Assembly (NCBI RefSeq): GCF_029318685.1
Contig: NZ_CP119677.1
Coordinates: 3,587,001-3,651,000, forward strand
DNA from: Ruminiclostridium papyrosolvens DSM 2782
GTDB lineage: Bacteria; Bacillota; Clostridia; Acetivibrionales; DSM-1351
Direction of reading: 5' to 3'
DNA length: 64,000 bases
Shown here: positions 9,489 through 17,471 of the stretch, piece by piece
How the letters are laid out: each line of letters begins with the position of its first letter
Numbering within the stretch: the first letter of the stretch is position 1
Notes under the pieces: model-generated
Database searches by the model: none
Told to the model about the DNA's origin: nothing
What the model saw: the letters and a program-made list of their open reading frames with translations, nothing else
Translations under genes and position numbers: made by a program

Positions 9489-12400
9489 CTACTCAACTAA
9501 ACTACTCTTATGTTCTTCATTAATGGCAGAAAATTTGAAGGTTTTACTGTCGTTTTCCAAGTCCTCTTTTGAAATAATGGCATCTGTAAAGAAAAATCTC
9601 CATTTCCAAATTTCAGGGTCATAGTAGTTAATTACACCATGCATCAGTGTTGGTACATAGCTGCTGTTCCCGTTAATTGTTATCTGACTTGTTGGAGGAG
9701 TATATATTTCAGAACTAATTTTAAAAGTAACTATATCAGCTAAATCCTTAAATTTTGTAAACCAGCCATATGGATTGCACTCCACATTTTCAGCATTTGG
9801 TATATTAATAACTGCACCGGCTGTCGCTGTTACCTTTCCGATATTAAGATATTTCGCTAATAAATCACTGTCATTATTCTGGTAAAAATCCAACGTTCCG
9901 CTGCTTCCCAGCTCAACGTCACCGATTGATACCTTTCTATTATTTTGTGAACTCACAGTAATAGCAACAGTATAAGTACCTGTGCCGCTGATATTTCCAA
10001 CCTTTGTCACACCCTCGCTGCCTTTTATACTCAATTTAACTCCATCAGCTAAGGTAATGTTTCCTACTTTACCACCCATTATATCTATTGCATTAGAACC
10101 TTTCAAAGCATTCTTTACAATAATATCACCAATTGTGCATTCACCGATAACGGTAAGTTTTGCGGTATCAGAATCTAGATAAACGGGAATACCACTTTCG
10201 GCAAAATGACCCACCAAATCAGTTCCAATGGTTACGTCTCCAATTACTTTAATAGATTCTATGGCTCCATTATCTTTGAATTTGAACATTAATGAATCTG
10301 TGTAATCAACCTTTTCATTATTGATTAAACCATCCTTAAAAGTCAATAAACTGTTTATTCTGCCTGCAACCCCTCTGGCTACCTTGTAGTAGGTTTCATC
10401 TATCATAACACGGTCAGTATCTGCTGAGGTTACTTTACAATATTTATCTGTTTGGGCAAAATCTGTTGGCATTTCGTCTTGTGAGTATTTTTCCCAACTG
10501 CTGTCTTCAAAGGTAACACTTGAGTCAGCAGGAGTAATCTCCATTTCTGCTGTATATCCTTTTTCAGGTTCTGTAACAAATTCACTATAAAAAATGATTT
10601 TTGATACAGAGTAACTTAAATCTTGAATTTTATTACCTTGTAATTTATAATAACTACCGTCTAACAGGTATTTAGCAATATACTCGTCGGAATTGTTTAC
10701 GATTGTCAAATTCTTTGAAAAATTAATCGAAGACTCAGAAGCATCTCCGCTAACTTTATCTTTTACGCTTGCCCATCCCAAATCAGCCACTATTTTATTA
10801 ATTCCGGTTGGTGAAGTAAAGTTAGCATCTCCTGTAATTGCATTATAGTCCGCATCAGTTAAATTTATTTTTACATATCCAGGAACATTGCCGTACAATA
10901 ATTCATAAGTTCCGGGTTCATCTGGTTTTCCAGCCTTCGTGTAACTTGATAATTGATGTTTTTCAGAGCCTATCATAACACTTATTTTAGTTGTATCAAT
11001 AGTCAAGTCACTCGCCGATGCACCATTAGAGCCGGAGAATGAAAATTGTATATTCTTAACAGCTGAATCCTTGTTAAAGTTAGATACATAACCCACCTGC
11101 ATACTCAACTTTATAGAAGCAACTACCGCATCGGTGTATGCACTGAAATCGGAATTCTGATACTGCGTATTACTGTCTGTTACAATAGCCTTGACTCGTG
11201 CAACATAGGAGTTTCCGGCAACAATACCATTATCAGTTGTTATTATCCCTGAAAGTTTGTCCTTCGGAACTGTTAACGTAAGTAGTGTCTCTACAGGAGT
11301 TTCCGGCGCTGAGTATGCAGCAATCTCTAAGGAATATTCTTTTATGTTGCTGTCTTCCGCCATATCAGCCGCAGTAATAGTATAAGTAAGTCCGCCTGAA
11401 GTATTTGGGGATAGTGTTACATTTGGAGTACCCAACTTTTCTAAAACAAAATTTGAATAAGGATTTATGTCTGTAATGGTGAGGATATTAGAAGAATTAC
11501 CTGATGCATCTTCCATTACTATATATGCTGTGTATTTTTGATTGGGTGTCAAGTCTGTCAAATTAATCACATAAAACTCAGGATTTCCTGAAGCTGTCCC
11601 TGTTGTATTTGAAGCTTTAATCGCCGCTGTGTCAGGAGCACTTGTACTTGCATCTTTTACTAAATAATAGTATTTAACGGTTCCTTTCTCTTGTGTAACT
11701 TTATATTTCAATGTAGCTGTTGTGCCAGTCTCTGTACCCAGATTTTCAACTGTTCCGTCAGAAAGTACAGGCGGTGTCATGTCTTTACAATAAGGATTTA
11801 TGTCTGTAATGGTGAGGATATCAGAGGTATTACCTGAAGCATCTTCAATTACTATATATGCTGTGTATTTTTGATTGGGTGTCAAGTCTGACAAATTAAT
11901 AACATAAAACACAAGATTTCCTGAAGCTGTCCCTTTTGTATTTGAAGCTTTAATCGTCGCTATGTCAGGAGCACTTGCACTTGCATCTTTTACTAAATAA
12001 TAGTATTTAACGGTTCCTTTCTCTTGTGTAACTTTATATTTCAATGTAGCTGTTGTGCCAGTCTCTGTACCCAGATTTTCAACTGTTCCGTCAGAAAGTA
12101 CAGGCGGTGTCATGTCTGCTTTATTAACGGTTACGATAGTCGTAGCTTTTATAGAAGCATCTTCAGCTGATACAGCTGAAATTATAGTTGTACCTTCTGC
12201 CAATGGAGTTACTATACCGTTATTAACGGTTGCAACGGTTTTATTGCTGGATGACCAGATTATATTTTTGTTTGTTGCATTTGAAGGACTAATTGTTGCT
12301 GTTATTGTTCCCGTTGCTTCACCTGCTTTCAAGGTCATTGACTCAGGTGAAACACTAATAGAACTAACCTTTACTGTTGTTGGAGTACCACCGCCGTTAT

Positions 12401-13775
12401 TTCCTTGATTAGGCGTTGTTGTACCACTTGTTGTTCCACTTCCTGTATTATTATTTACAACTGAAGTTCCACCTGTGACAGGCACTCCTCCAGCGGTTGC
12501 TCCTGTTACACCTGCTGACGCTGTTATATGCGTGTTGGGTGTTGTAACACTGGAATTATTTGCACCTGCCTTGAGAAGAACTTGCTCTACAGTTCCTTCA
12601 CCGCTGACAGTAGTTTCTGCCTCTGAAAAGATTGTATTGACAACAGCACCCTTTTCAGCTTTTATTGAAGTATTTTCTGCTGAATTAATTACAGAAACTG
12701 ATTTTATTTTTGATTGCTTATCTACCAAAAGGGTAGCGTTGGCACTTGCAACCTTTGTGTCTGAAATATTTGCTGCAATGGCTTTAACAACTACATTTGG
12801 AATTCCTATCTCCAAGGTTCCAACGGAACCTGTAACTATAATTTCTTCACCTTTCGCAATTTCAATTTCTTTTACAGTGTTGCCCTCTGAAATTGCTATT
12901 CTCAGTTTATCATTAACTTTTTCAATTTTGATATTTGAGATATTTGAAGTACCGGTAATATGTATGGAATTTTCACCACCACCCCTAACTACAGTTTTAC
13001 CCTTAACGGTTACACTGTCAAGAGTGACATCTCCTTCACCTACACCTTCTGCAATAATCAGATTCTCTGTTATATTAGCTCCCTTTAGTTTTACATCAGG
13101 TACCTTTATAACTACCGTTCCGGCTACATTGTCGTTATAAGTACCTGCTTTTGTATAATAGCCTTTTACAATATTATTTAAGATTGCTACAATTTCTGCT
13201 CTTGTAATATTTGTTTTTGGATTAAACTTGCCCTTATTTCCATTTACATAACCCTTGGCTTCCATCCCAAATACAGAAGTTTTAGCCCAAGATGATACTT
13301 CTTTTTTATCAGCAAATTGAGTATTGGAAGTAGTTCCTTCATTTACTGCAAATGCTTTTGCCATCATTACTACTGCTTCTTCTCTTGTTATCTTATCTGT
13401 TGGACGAAGGAGTGATGCTCCATCACCATTAATAATTCCTGCAGCATTTACCTTTAGAACTGCATTGGTATAGAACTTCCCTGCTTCTAAATCTGAAAAA
13501 GTATTCTTTGAAGCAGATTTGTAGTCCATAATGTTATCGAGAATACATGCCATTTCCCCTCTGGTTATTGAATCATTGGGTCTGAAAAGTCCGTCATGTC
13601 CCTTAATAACACCCTGTTCTGACCATTTGTAGATAGCATCTGATGCCCAGTGGCCATTTAGGTCTTTAAATGTTTGCGGAGCTGTTTCCATCGTTTTATC
13701 TGATGCTGCAAATGATGTTACAAATGAACTCATCAGCATGGCTACAGCAACAATGGCAGAAAGTGCTTTCTTCAT
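9489..13775 (-). CDS. SLH-domain surface protein with Ig-like and Fn3-like repeats
   Basis: A 1428-residue exported protein starting at an ATG behind AAGGAGG. A signal peptide ends near SFAAS. Three SLH domains (about residues 36-205; ITRGEM, ITREEA and ITRAEI motifs) anchor it to cell-wall polymers. They are followed by a repetitive beta-rich stretch, a bacterial Ig-like (BIG2) domain (SVSPESMTLKAGE...TISPSNAT), two nearly identical Fn3-like repeats starting DMTPPVLSDGTVENLG, and a long C-terminal beta region. It could serve as a scaffold or adhesin on the surface. A decayed copy lies at 4605-7275. Its presence in the RiPP duplication block may be coincidence or a functional link. Confidence 0.88.
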   Translation of the reverse strand: MKKALSAIVAVAMLMSSFVTSFAASDKTMETAPQTFKDLNGHWASDAIYKWSEQGVIKGHDGLFRPNDSITRGEMACILDNIMDYKSASKNTFSDLEAGKFYTNAVLKVNAAGIINGDGASLLRPTDKITREEAVVMMAKAFAVNEGTTSNTQFADKKEVSSWAKTSVFGMEAKGYVNGNKGKFNPKTNITRAEIVAILNNIVKGYYTKAGTYNDNVAGTVVIKVPDVKLKGANITENLIIAEGVGEGDVTLDSVTVKGKTVVRGGGENSIHITGTSNISNIKIEKVNDKLRIAISEGNTVKEIEIAKGEEIIVTGSVGTLEIGIPNVVVKAIAANISDTKVASANATLLVDKQSKIKSVSVINSAENTSIKAEKGAVVNTIFSEAETTVSGEGTVEQVLLKAGANNSSVTTPNTHITASAGVTGATAGGVPVTGGTSVVNNNTGSGTTSGTTTPNQGNNGGGTPTTVKVSSISVSPESMTLKAGEATGTITATISPSNATNKNIIWSSSNKTVATVNNGIVTPLAEGTTIISAVSAEDASIKATTIVTVNKADMTPPVLSDGTVENLGTETGTTATLKYKVTQEKGTVKYYYLVKDASASAPDIATIKASNTKGTASGNLVFYVINLSDLTPNQKYTAYIVIEDASGNTSDILTITDINPYCKDMTPPVLSDGTVENLGTETGTTATLKYKVTQEKGTVKYYYLVKDASTSAPDTAAIKASNTTGTASGNPEFYVINLTDLTPNQKYTAYIVMEDASGNSSNILTITDINPYSNFVLEKLGTPNVTLSPNTSGGLTYTITAADMAEDSNIKEYSLEIAAYSAPETPVETLLTLTVPKDKLSGIITTDNGIVAGNSYVARVKAIVTDSNTQYQNSDFSAYTDAVVASIKLSMQVGYVSNFNKDSAVKNIQFSFSGSNGASASDLTIDTTKISVMIGSEKHQLSSYTKAGKPDEPGTYELLYGNVPGYVKINLTDADYNAITGDANFTSPTGINKIVADLGWASVKDKVSGDASESSINFSKNLTIVNNSDEYIAKYLLDGSYYKLQGNKIQDLSYSVSKIIFYSEFVTEPEKGYTAEMEITPADSSVTFEDSSWEKYSQDEMPTDFAQTDKYCKVTSADTDRVMIDETYYKVARGVAGRINSLLTFKDGLINNEKVDYTDSLMFKFKDNGAIESIKVIGDVTIGTDLVGHFAESGIPVYLDSDTAKLTVIGECTIGDIIVKNALKGSNAIDIMGGKVGNITLADGVKLSIKGSEGVTKVGNISGTGTYTVAITVSSQNNRKVSIGDVELGSSGTLDFYQNNDSDLLAKYLNIGKVTATAGAVINIPNAENVECNPYGWFTKFKDLADIVTFKISSEIYTPPTSQITINGNSSYVPTLMHGVINYYDPEIWKWRFFFTDAIISKEDLENDSKTFKFSAINEEHKSSLVE

Positions 13776-14043
13776 AGTACTTCCTCCTTATTAAATTTGA
13801 TTATAAGTATATGGAAAATTATTAAGTACTTTTAATTTTGTCATTCGATATAATAAAAGTCAACCAAAATATGACATTATTATTAAAAATATTGTATGTT
13901 TTTATATATTTTGCATTTTGAAGGTATTCAATATTAAGTGATATCCATTTCAATTTAGTTACAATTATTGACAAAGAGGTTTGTCCTAGATTAATATGTT
14001 AATAAAGCTATATTTATAAAATCAGGTTAAAGGAGTGTTGAAA
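13776..14043. promoter_or_regulatory. Intergenic region with promoter for the rtcB-prfH leader
   Basis: An AT-rich 268-bp gap between the divergent SLH gene and the rtcB leader. TTGACA at about 13967-13972 followed 17 bp later by TTAATA is a plausible promoter reading rightwards into the 12-codon leader ORF. No gene is seen. Confidence 0.4.
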
Positions 14044-14082
14044 ATGACAGTAAAAACTAATAATGAGGTACTTTATATATAA
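14044..14082 (+). CDS. 12-residue leader peptide upstream of rtcB
   Basis: ATG ACA GTA AAA ACT AAT AAT (continuing to TAA at 14082) encodes MTVKTNNEVLYI behind a good AGGAG (14031-14035). A ribosome site this good on so short an ORF, followed at once by stem-loops, suggests a translated leader of the attenuation type. It could equally be the stub of a lost gene. No similarity is recognised. Confidence 0.4.
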   Translation: MTVKTNNEVLYI

Positions 14083-14097
14083 CTCAATATAGGACCC

Positions 14098-14288
14098 AAA
14101 AGCAAATTTGCAGCAATCATTTGCTTTTTATTTCAGTATGCTTTTGTGGTTGAATTTATAGTGCATTTTACATGCACTTTGTAGCCGTCACCTGATTAGT
14201 AAATAATATGCTTTACAAGTTACACGATGGGTATCGTGTTTTTTTATTGCAAAAATAACCGTGGTTACATTAAATCACGGTATTTTTA
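14098..14288 (+). promoter_or_regulatory. Four consecutive stem-loops in the rtcB leader
   Basis: The hairpins are AAAAGCAAAT/ATTTGCTTTT (14098-14128), AGTGCAT/ATGCACT (14160-14178), ACACGAT/ATCGTGT followed by seven T (14222-14245), and ACCGTG/CACGGT followed by ATTTTTAT (14258-14288). The third is a good intrinsic terminator and the fourth a weaker one. rtcB starts 52 bp later, so read-through must be allowed for the operon to be expressed from the upstream promoter. Confidence 0.55.
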
Positions 14289-14340
14289 TGTCCTTTTAGA
14301 GATTAAACAATATTGAATGTAAGGAGTTACAAAAATATAT

Positions 14341-15441
14341 ATGAATAATGTCACAATAATTTCATCTGAAAAGAATTGGTTAGAACACTGTGCTGTGAGT
14401 CAACTTAACGGCATAGCCTCCCTTCCGGGAGTAGTGAATGCGGTAGGACTGCCTGATTTGCATCCCGGCAAAACCCCGGTAGGTGCTGCTATAATTACTG
14501 AGGGAATTATATACCCTCATCTGGTAGGCAATGATATCGGCTGTGGAATGGCCTTGTTTATGACTGAACTTGATAAAAGAAAGTTAAAAACGGAACGGCT
14601 GGTAAAAAAAGCCGAGAGTTTCGAAAGCCTAAAGGAAATACGGTTGCCGAGCGAGTTTGAGGATGTAAGTAAATCTCCTTTGGGCACAAGTCTGGGAACA
14701 ATCGGGGGTGGAAATCATTTTGCCGAACTTCAGGAGGTTGAAACTATATTCAACCAAGAAGTCTTTGGACAACTGGGATACGATAAAGCCAAGATTATGT
14801 TATTGGTTCACAGCGGCTCAAGAGGCTACGGTCAAGCCATTCTGGAAGATAGTCTCTTAGTGTATCAGTCTCAGGATGGACTTTCTGTTACTTCACAGGG
14901 AGCAAAAGAGTATATGAAAAAGCACAACGATGCAATTCATTGGGCAGCAATCAATAGAGACTTAATTGCATATCGGTTTCTTAAGCTTCTTGGTATTAGT
15001 ACTCAGACAATAAAGTTATCTGACACCTGTCATAATGGTATCTGCATAAAGGAATATGACAAAACCCCACGGTATATTCACAGAAAAGGTGCTTCTGCCT
15101 GTGATACGGGTGCTGTTGTAATACCGGGTTCAAGAGGTTCACTAACCTATCTGGTTATGCCCACAAGCAATACCGATATTTCAGGGTATTCCCTGTCACA
15201 CGGTGCAGGCCGGAAATGGGAACGAAGTGTGTGCAGAGCTAAGCTGGAAAACAAATACACAAAAGAAACTATAAAATACACTAAATATAAAGGAAAAGTC
15301 ATTTGTAATAACAGCAACCTTCTTTTTGAGGAAGCTCCTGAAGCGTATAAGAATATTGATACTGTGATTGAAAGCCTTCTGGAATTCCGATTAATAGAAG
15401 TAATTGCAACGTTTAAACCCATTCTGACATATAAAGCATAG
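14341..15441 (+). CDS. rtcB: RtcB-family RNA ligase of the RtcB2 type (ribosome repair)
   Basis: A 366-residue RNA ligase, shorter than tRNA-splicing RtcB (about 480). Family signatures are present: GNDIGCGMA (metal-binding Asp and Cys), GGGNHFAE, VHSGSRGYG and the guanylate-accepting SHGAGRKWER. RtcB joins 2',3'-cyclic phosphate ends to 5'-OH ends using GTP and Mn. The gene is followed 8 bp downstream by prfH. This pairing is the known RtcB2-PrfH module, which reseals 16S rRNA cut at the decoding centre. It should act on 30S damage caused by colicin-E3-like ribotoxins. The start is the ATG at 14341; the upstream ribosome site (AAGGAG, about 14321) is rather far away. Confidence 0.9.
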   Translation: MNNVTIISSEKNWLEHCAVSQLNGIASLPGVVNAVGLPDLHPGKTPVGAAIITEGIIYPHLVGNDIGCGMALFMTELDKRKLKTERLVKKAESFESLKEIRLPSEFEDVSKSPLGTSLGTIGGGNHFAELQEVETIFNQEVFGQLGYDKAKIMLLVHSGSRGYGQAILEDSLLVYQSQDGLSVTSQGAKEYMKKHNDAIHWAAINRDLIAYRFLKLLGISTQTIKLSDTCHNGICIKEYDKTPRYIHRKGASACDTGAVVIPGSRGSLTYLVMPTSNTDISGYSLSHGAGRKWERSVCRAKLENKYTKETIKYTKYKGKVICNNSNLLFEEAPEAYKNIDTVIESLLEFRLIEVIATFKPILTYKA

Positions 15442-15449
15442 GAGGAATT

Positions 15450-16067
15450 ATGTGGATACAAATAAGTTCAGGGAAAGGCCCTGTCGAATGTGAACTTGCA
15501 GTAAGCCTTTTCTTAAAAGCGTTTGAAAATGAATGTAATAAGAATCAGATAAAAATCAACATTATTGATGCAGTGCCAGGTGAGATATCCGGCAACTATA
15601 AATCCGTACTCCTTTCCCTTGATTGCTCTGAGCATCAGGTTATTGATAATATCAAAAGCGGTACGGTTTTATGGATTTGCAAAAGTCCATACCGTCCCAA
15701 TCATAAAAGAAAGAACTGGTTTATTAATGTTGACGTATTCCAGATACCCGATAAACTATCTTTTTGTGAAAAGGATGTACGTTTTGAATCAATGAGAAGC
15801 TCAGGTCCCGGAGGTCAAAATGTAAACAAGGTTGAAACTGCCGTAAGGGCAATTCATCTTCCTACAGGCCTGACAGCAACTGCAAGGGAGGAAAGATCCC
15901 AGTATATGAATAAAAAACTTGCACTTTGCAGACTGTCAAACCTTATTCGAGAAATGAATGATTCAAAATTCTCTGTCCAGAAAAGAAACCTGTGGGAACA
16001 GCATAATGCTTTGGAAAGAGGCAATCCAATACGGATTTATAAAGGAAAGGAATTCAAAATAAAGTAA
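15450..16067 (+). CDS. prfH: Peptide chain release factor homologue PrfH
   Basis: A 205-residue class-I release-factor relative, behind AGGAGG. The GGQ motif (121-123, in RSSGPGGQNVNKVET) that triggers peptidyl-tRNA hydrolysis is intact. The codon-reading domain of RF1/RF2 is absent and an N-terminal PrfH-type domain takes its place. In the known system PrfH recognises ribosomes with a cut decoding centre, releases the nascent chain, and so lets RtcB2 reach the break. It is the second gene of the operon; a repeat hairpin follows 10 bp after the stop. Confidence 0.92.
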   Translation: MWIQISSGKGPVECELAVSLFLKAFENECNKNQIKINIIDAVPGEISGNYKSVLLSLDCSEHQVIDNIKSGTVLWICKSPYRPNHKRKNWFINVDVFQIPDKLSFCEKDVRFESMRSSGPGGQNVNKVETAVRAIHLPTGLTATAREERSQYMNKKLALCRLSNLIREMNDSKFSVQKRNLWEQHNALERGNPIRIYKGKEFKIK

Positions 16068-16077
16068 GTTAATATTA

Positions 16078-16142
16078 TTGCTTAAATAAAAGATGTGTAC
16101 CAATTTTGATAATTACGTCAAAATCCGGTACACTTCTTTATT
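16078..16142. repeat. Dispersed hairpin repeat, copy 1
   Basis: An imperfect stem-loop (AAGATGTGTACC ... CCGGTACACTTCTT) directly after prfH. A second copy of about 64 bp with only a few differences lies at 26775-26838. It probably acts as a terminator and belongs to a repeat family. Confidence 0.75.
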
Positions 16143-16160
16143 GTAAACAGACTACTTCAA

Positions 16161-16814
16161 TTAAAACGAAGTGAAATTCATTACATCCATTCGTTCAAGC
16201 ATATCTATAGTGATATTTCCTTTTTGTATGTAATAAAGAGTATGACATTTTTCCCAATGAACACCCTTTACTTTACATGATCCAACATAATCAAATCCAT
16301 ATTCCGTTATCTCAGCTTTAATCTTAGAAATAGAATATTTTACCTTATTATCATCTTTATCTCTCCAATTCCCCTGATGAAAAGGAAGAACAGATAAACA
16401 TCCACCCTTTTTTAACACGCGATGGGCTTCGTCTAACAGCATTTTCTTTTTTGAAAAACTAGCGTGTAAAGTATCATATAACAGCACCATATCTATGGAA
16501 TTATCCTCAAACCTGTTTAAATCACTTACCTCTTCACCAATTATCTTTATATTGGTAATTCCTCGTTTCTCAATTTTATCTTCAACTTCTTTAATACAAA
16601 TTCCGTAACCATCAATTCCATAAATCATGCCTTTTGGATATGCGTATGCTGCTGCAAAAAGATACTGTCCAAAGCCAAAACCAAAATCTAATATCTTCGG
16701 GGTGTAATTCCCATTTAATGGCATAGACTTCATTAATTCAATGCCTTCTGTTTTTTCCCACACAGCGATGTCTTCATATAAATATTCGTTTGAATTCTTA
16801 TAATTATTTACCAT
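16161..16814 (-). CDS. Class I SAM-dependent methyltransferase
   Basis: A 217-residue protein with a Rossmann methyltransferase fold: motif I is ILDFGFGFGQY (SAM-binding Gly loop), followed by GIDGYG, then DMVLLYDTLHA (motif IV region) and LLDEAHRVLKKGG (motif VI). The substrate is unknown. The start ATG has GGAGTC upstream. It lies 5 bp downstream of the effector-domain gene at 16820 on the same strand, so the two form an operon. Confidence 0.82.
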   Translation of the reverse strand: MVNNYKNSNEYLYEDIAVWEKTEGIELMKSMPLNGNYTPKILDFGFGFGQYLFAAAYAYPKGMIYGIDGYGICIKEVEDKIEKRGITNIKIIGEEVSDLNRFEDNSIDMVLLYDTLHASFSKKKMLLDEAHRVLKKGGCLSVLPFHQGNWRDKDDNKVKYSISKIKAEITEYGFDYVGSCKVKGVHWEKCHTLYYIQKGNITIDMLERMDVMNFTSF

Positions 16815-16819
16815 ATTTA

Positions 16820-17227
16820 TTATGACTCCTTTTCCTCAACTGCAATATATACATCCATATATGAAATCCCGTCTATGGCATATTCTTTTTCAAAACACGA
16901 AATAAACTTCTTATCCTCCTTATGATTTATACCATTTACATGCATATGTGTCATCAACACCTTATACGCATTGGGAATTAAACGAAATGGTGCTATCATT
17001 GGATTTTTTATTGTGATAACGATATATTTTTGTTTTTCTTGGTACACAATATCCATTGCATTATCAGTTTTTGTTATATTATCCGGCAATACCAATGCTG
17101 CAACGTAACCATGCATATTAAACACATTTATCTGCTCTTGTGACAAAACCGGAAAATCCCAGCCAATAATCTGTGTCATCTTGTTTCTCATTTTCCTTAA
17201 AAATTGAATATTATGTCCAAAGCTCAT
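16820..17227 (-). CDS. GyrI-like effector-binding domain protein
   Basis: A 135-residue protein behind AAGGAG. The C-terminal part, ending FEKEYAIDGISYMDVYIAVE, resembles the end of the AraC/GyrI-type small-molecule-binding domain. No DNA-binding segment is visible, so it could be a free-standing sensor or a detoxifying small-molecule binder. It pairs with the methyltransferase downstream. The assignment is from pattern only. Confidence 0.5.
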   Translation of the reverse strand: MSFGHNIQFLRKMRNKMTQIIGWDFPVLSQEQINVFNMHGYVAALVLPDNITKTDNAMDIVYQEKQKYIVITIKNPMIAPFRLIPNAYKVLMTHMHVNGINHKEDKKFISCFEKEYAIDGISYMDVYIAVEEKES

Positions 17228-17375
17228 AATTTTTCTCCTTTATAATAGTTAAAACAAGCTTACACCAAGAATAACACATATTCCACCAATCTTATGTTTC
17301 TTTATAAAGAATTACATGCAACTTTAAGTTGCGCAAATTCAAAATTTGTTTACCTCATTACACTTTACCATAATT

Positions 17376-17418
17376 AAAGCAGGCAAGGTGTCATCTATTG
17401 ATATCCTTGCCTGCTTTT
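17376..17418. terminator. Terminator downstream of the xyloglucanase
   Basis: A perfect 13-bp stem (AAAGCAGGCAAGG at 17376-17388 with its complement at 17405-17417) and a 16-nt loop, 54 bp beyond the GH74 stop. It also insulates the gene at 16820. Confidence 0.75.
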
Positions 17419-17471
17419 ACTTTATAACTTCACTAACTGTTGACTCTTAACTAAAAACTAAATTGAACTTA

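Noticed and set aside
12475-13140. 221-codon plus-strand ORF inside the SLH gene
   Set aside because: It lies wholly opposite a strongly supported coding frame with SLH and Ig-like domains, has no ribosome site and gives a low-complexity Val/Thr/Ser/Pro product.
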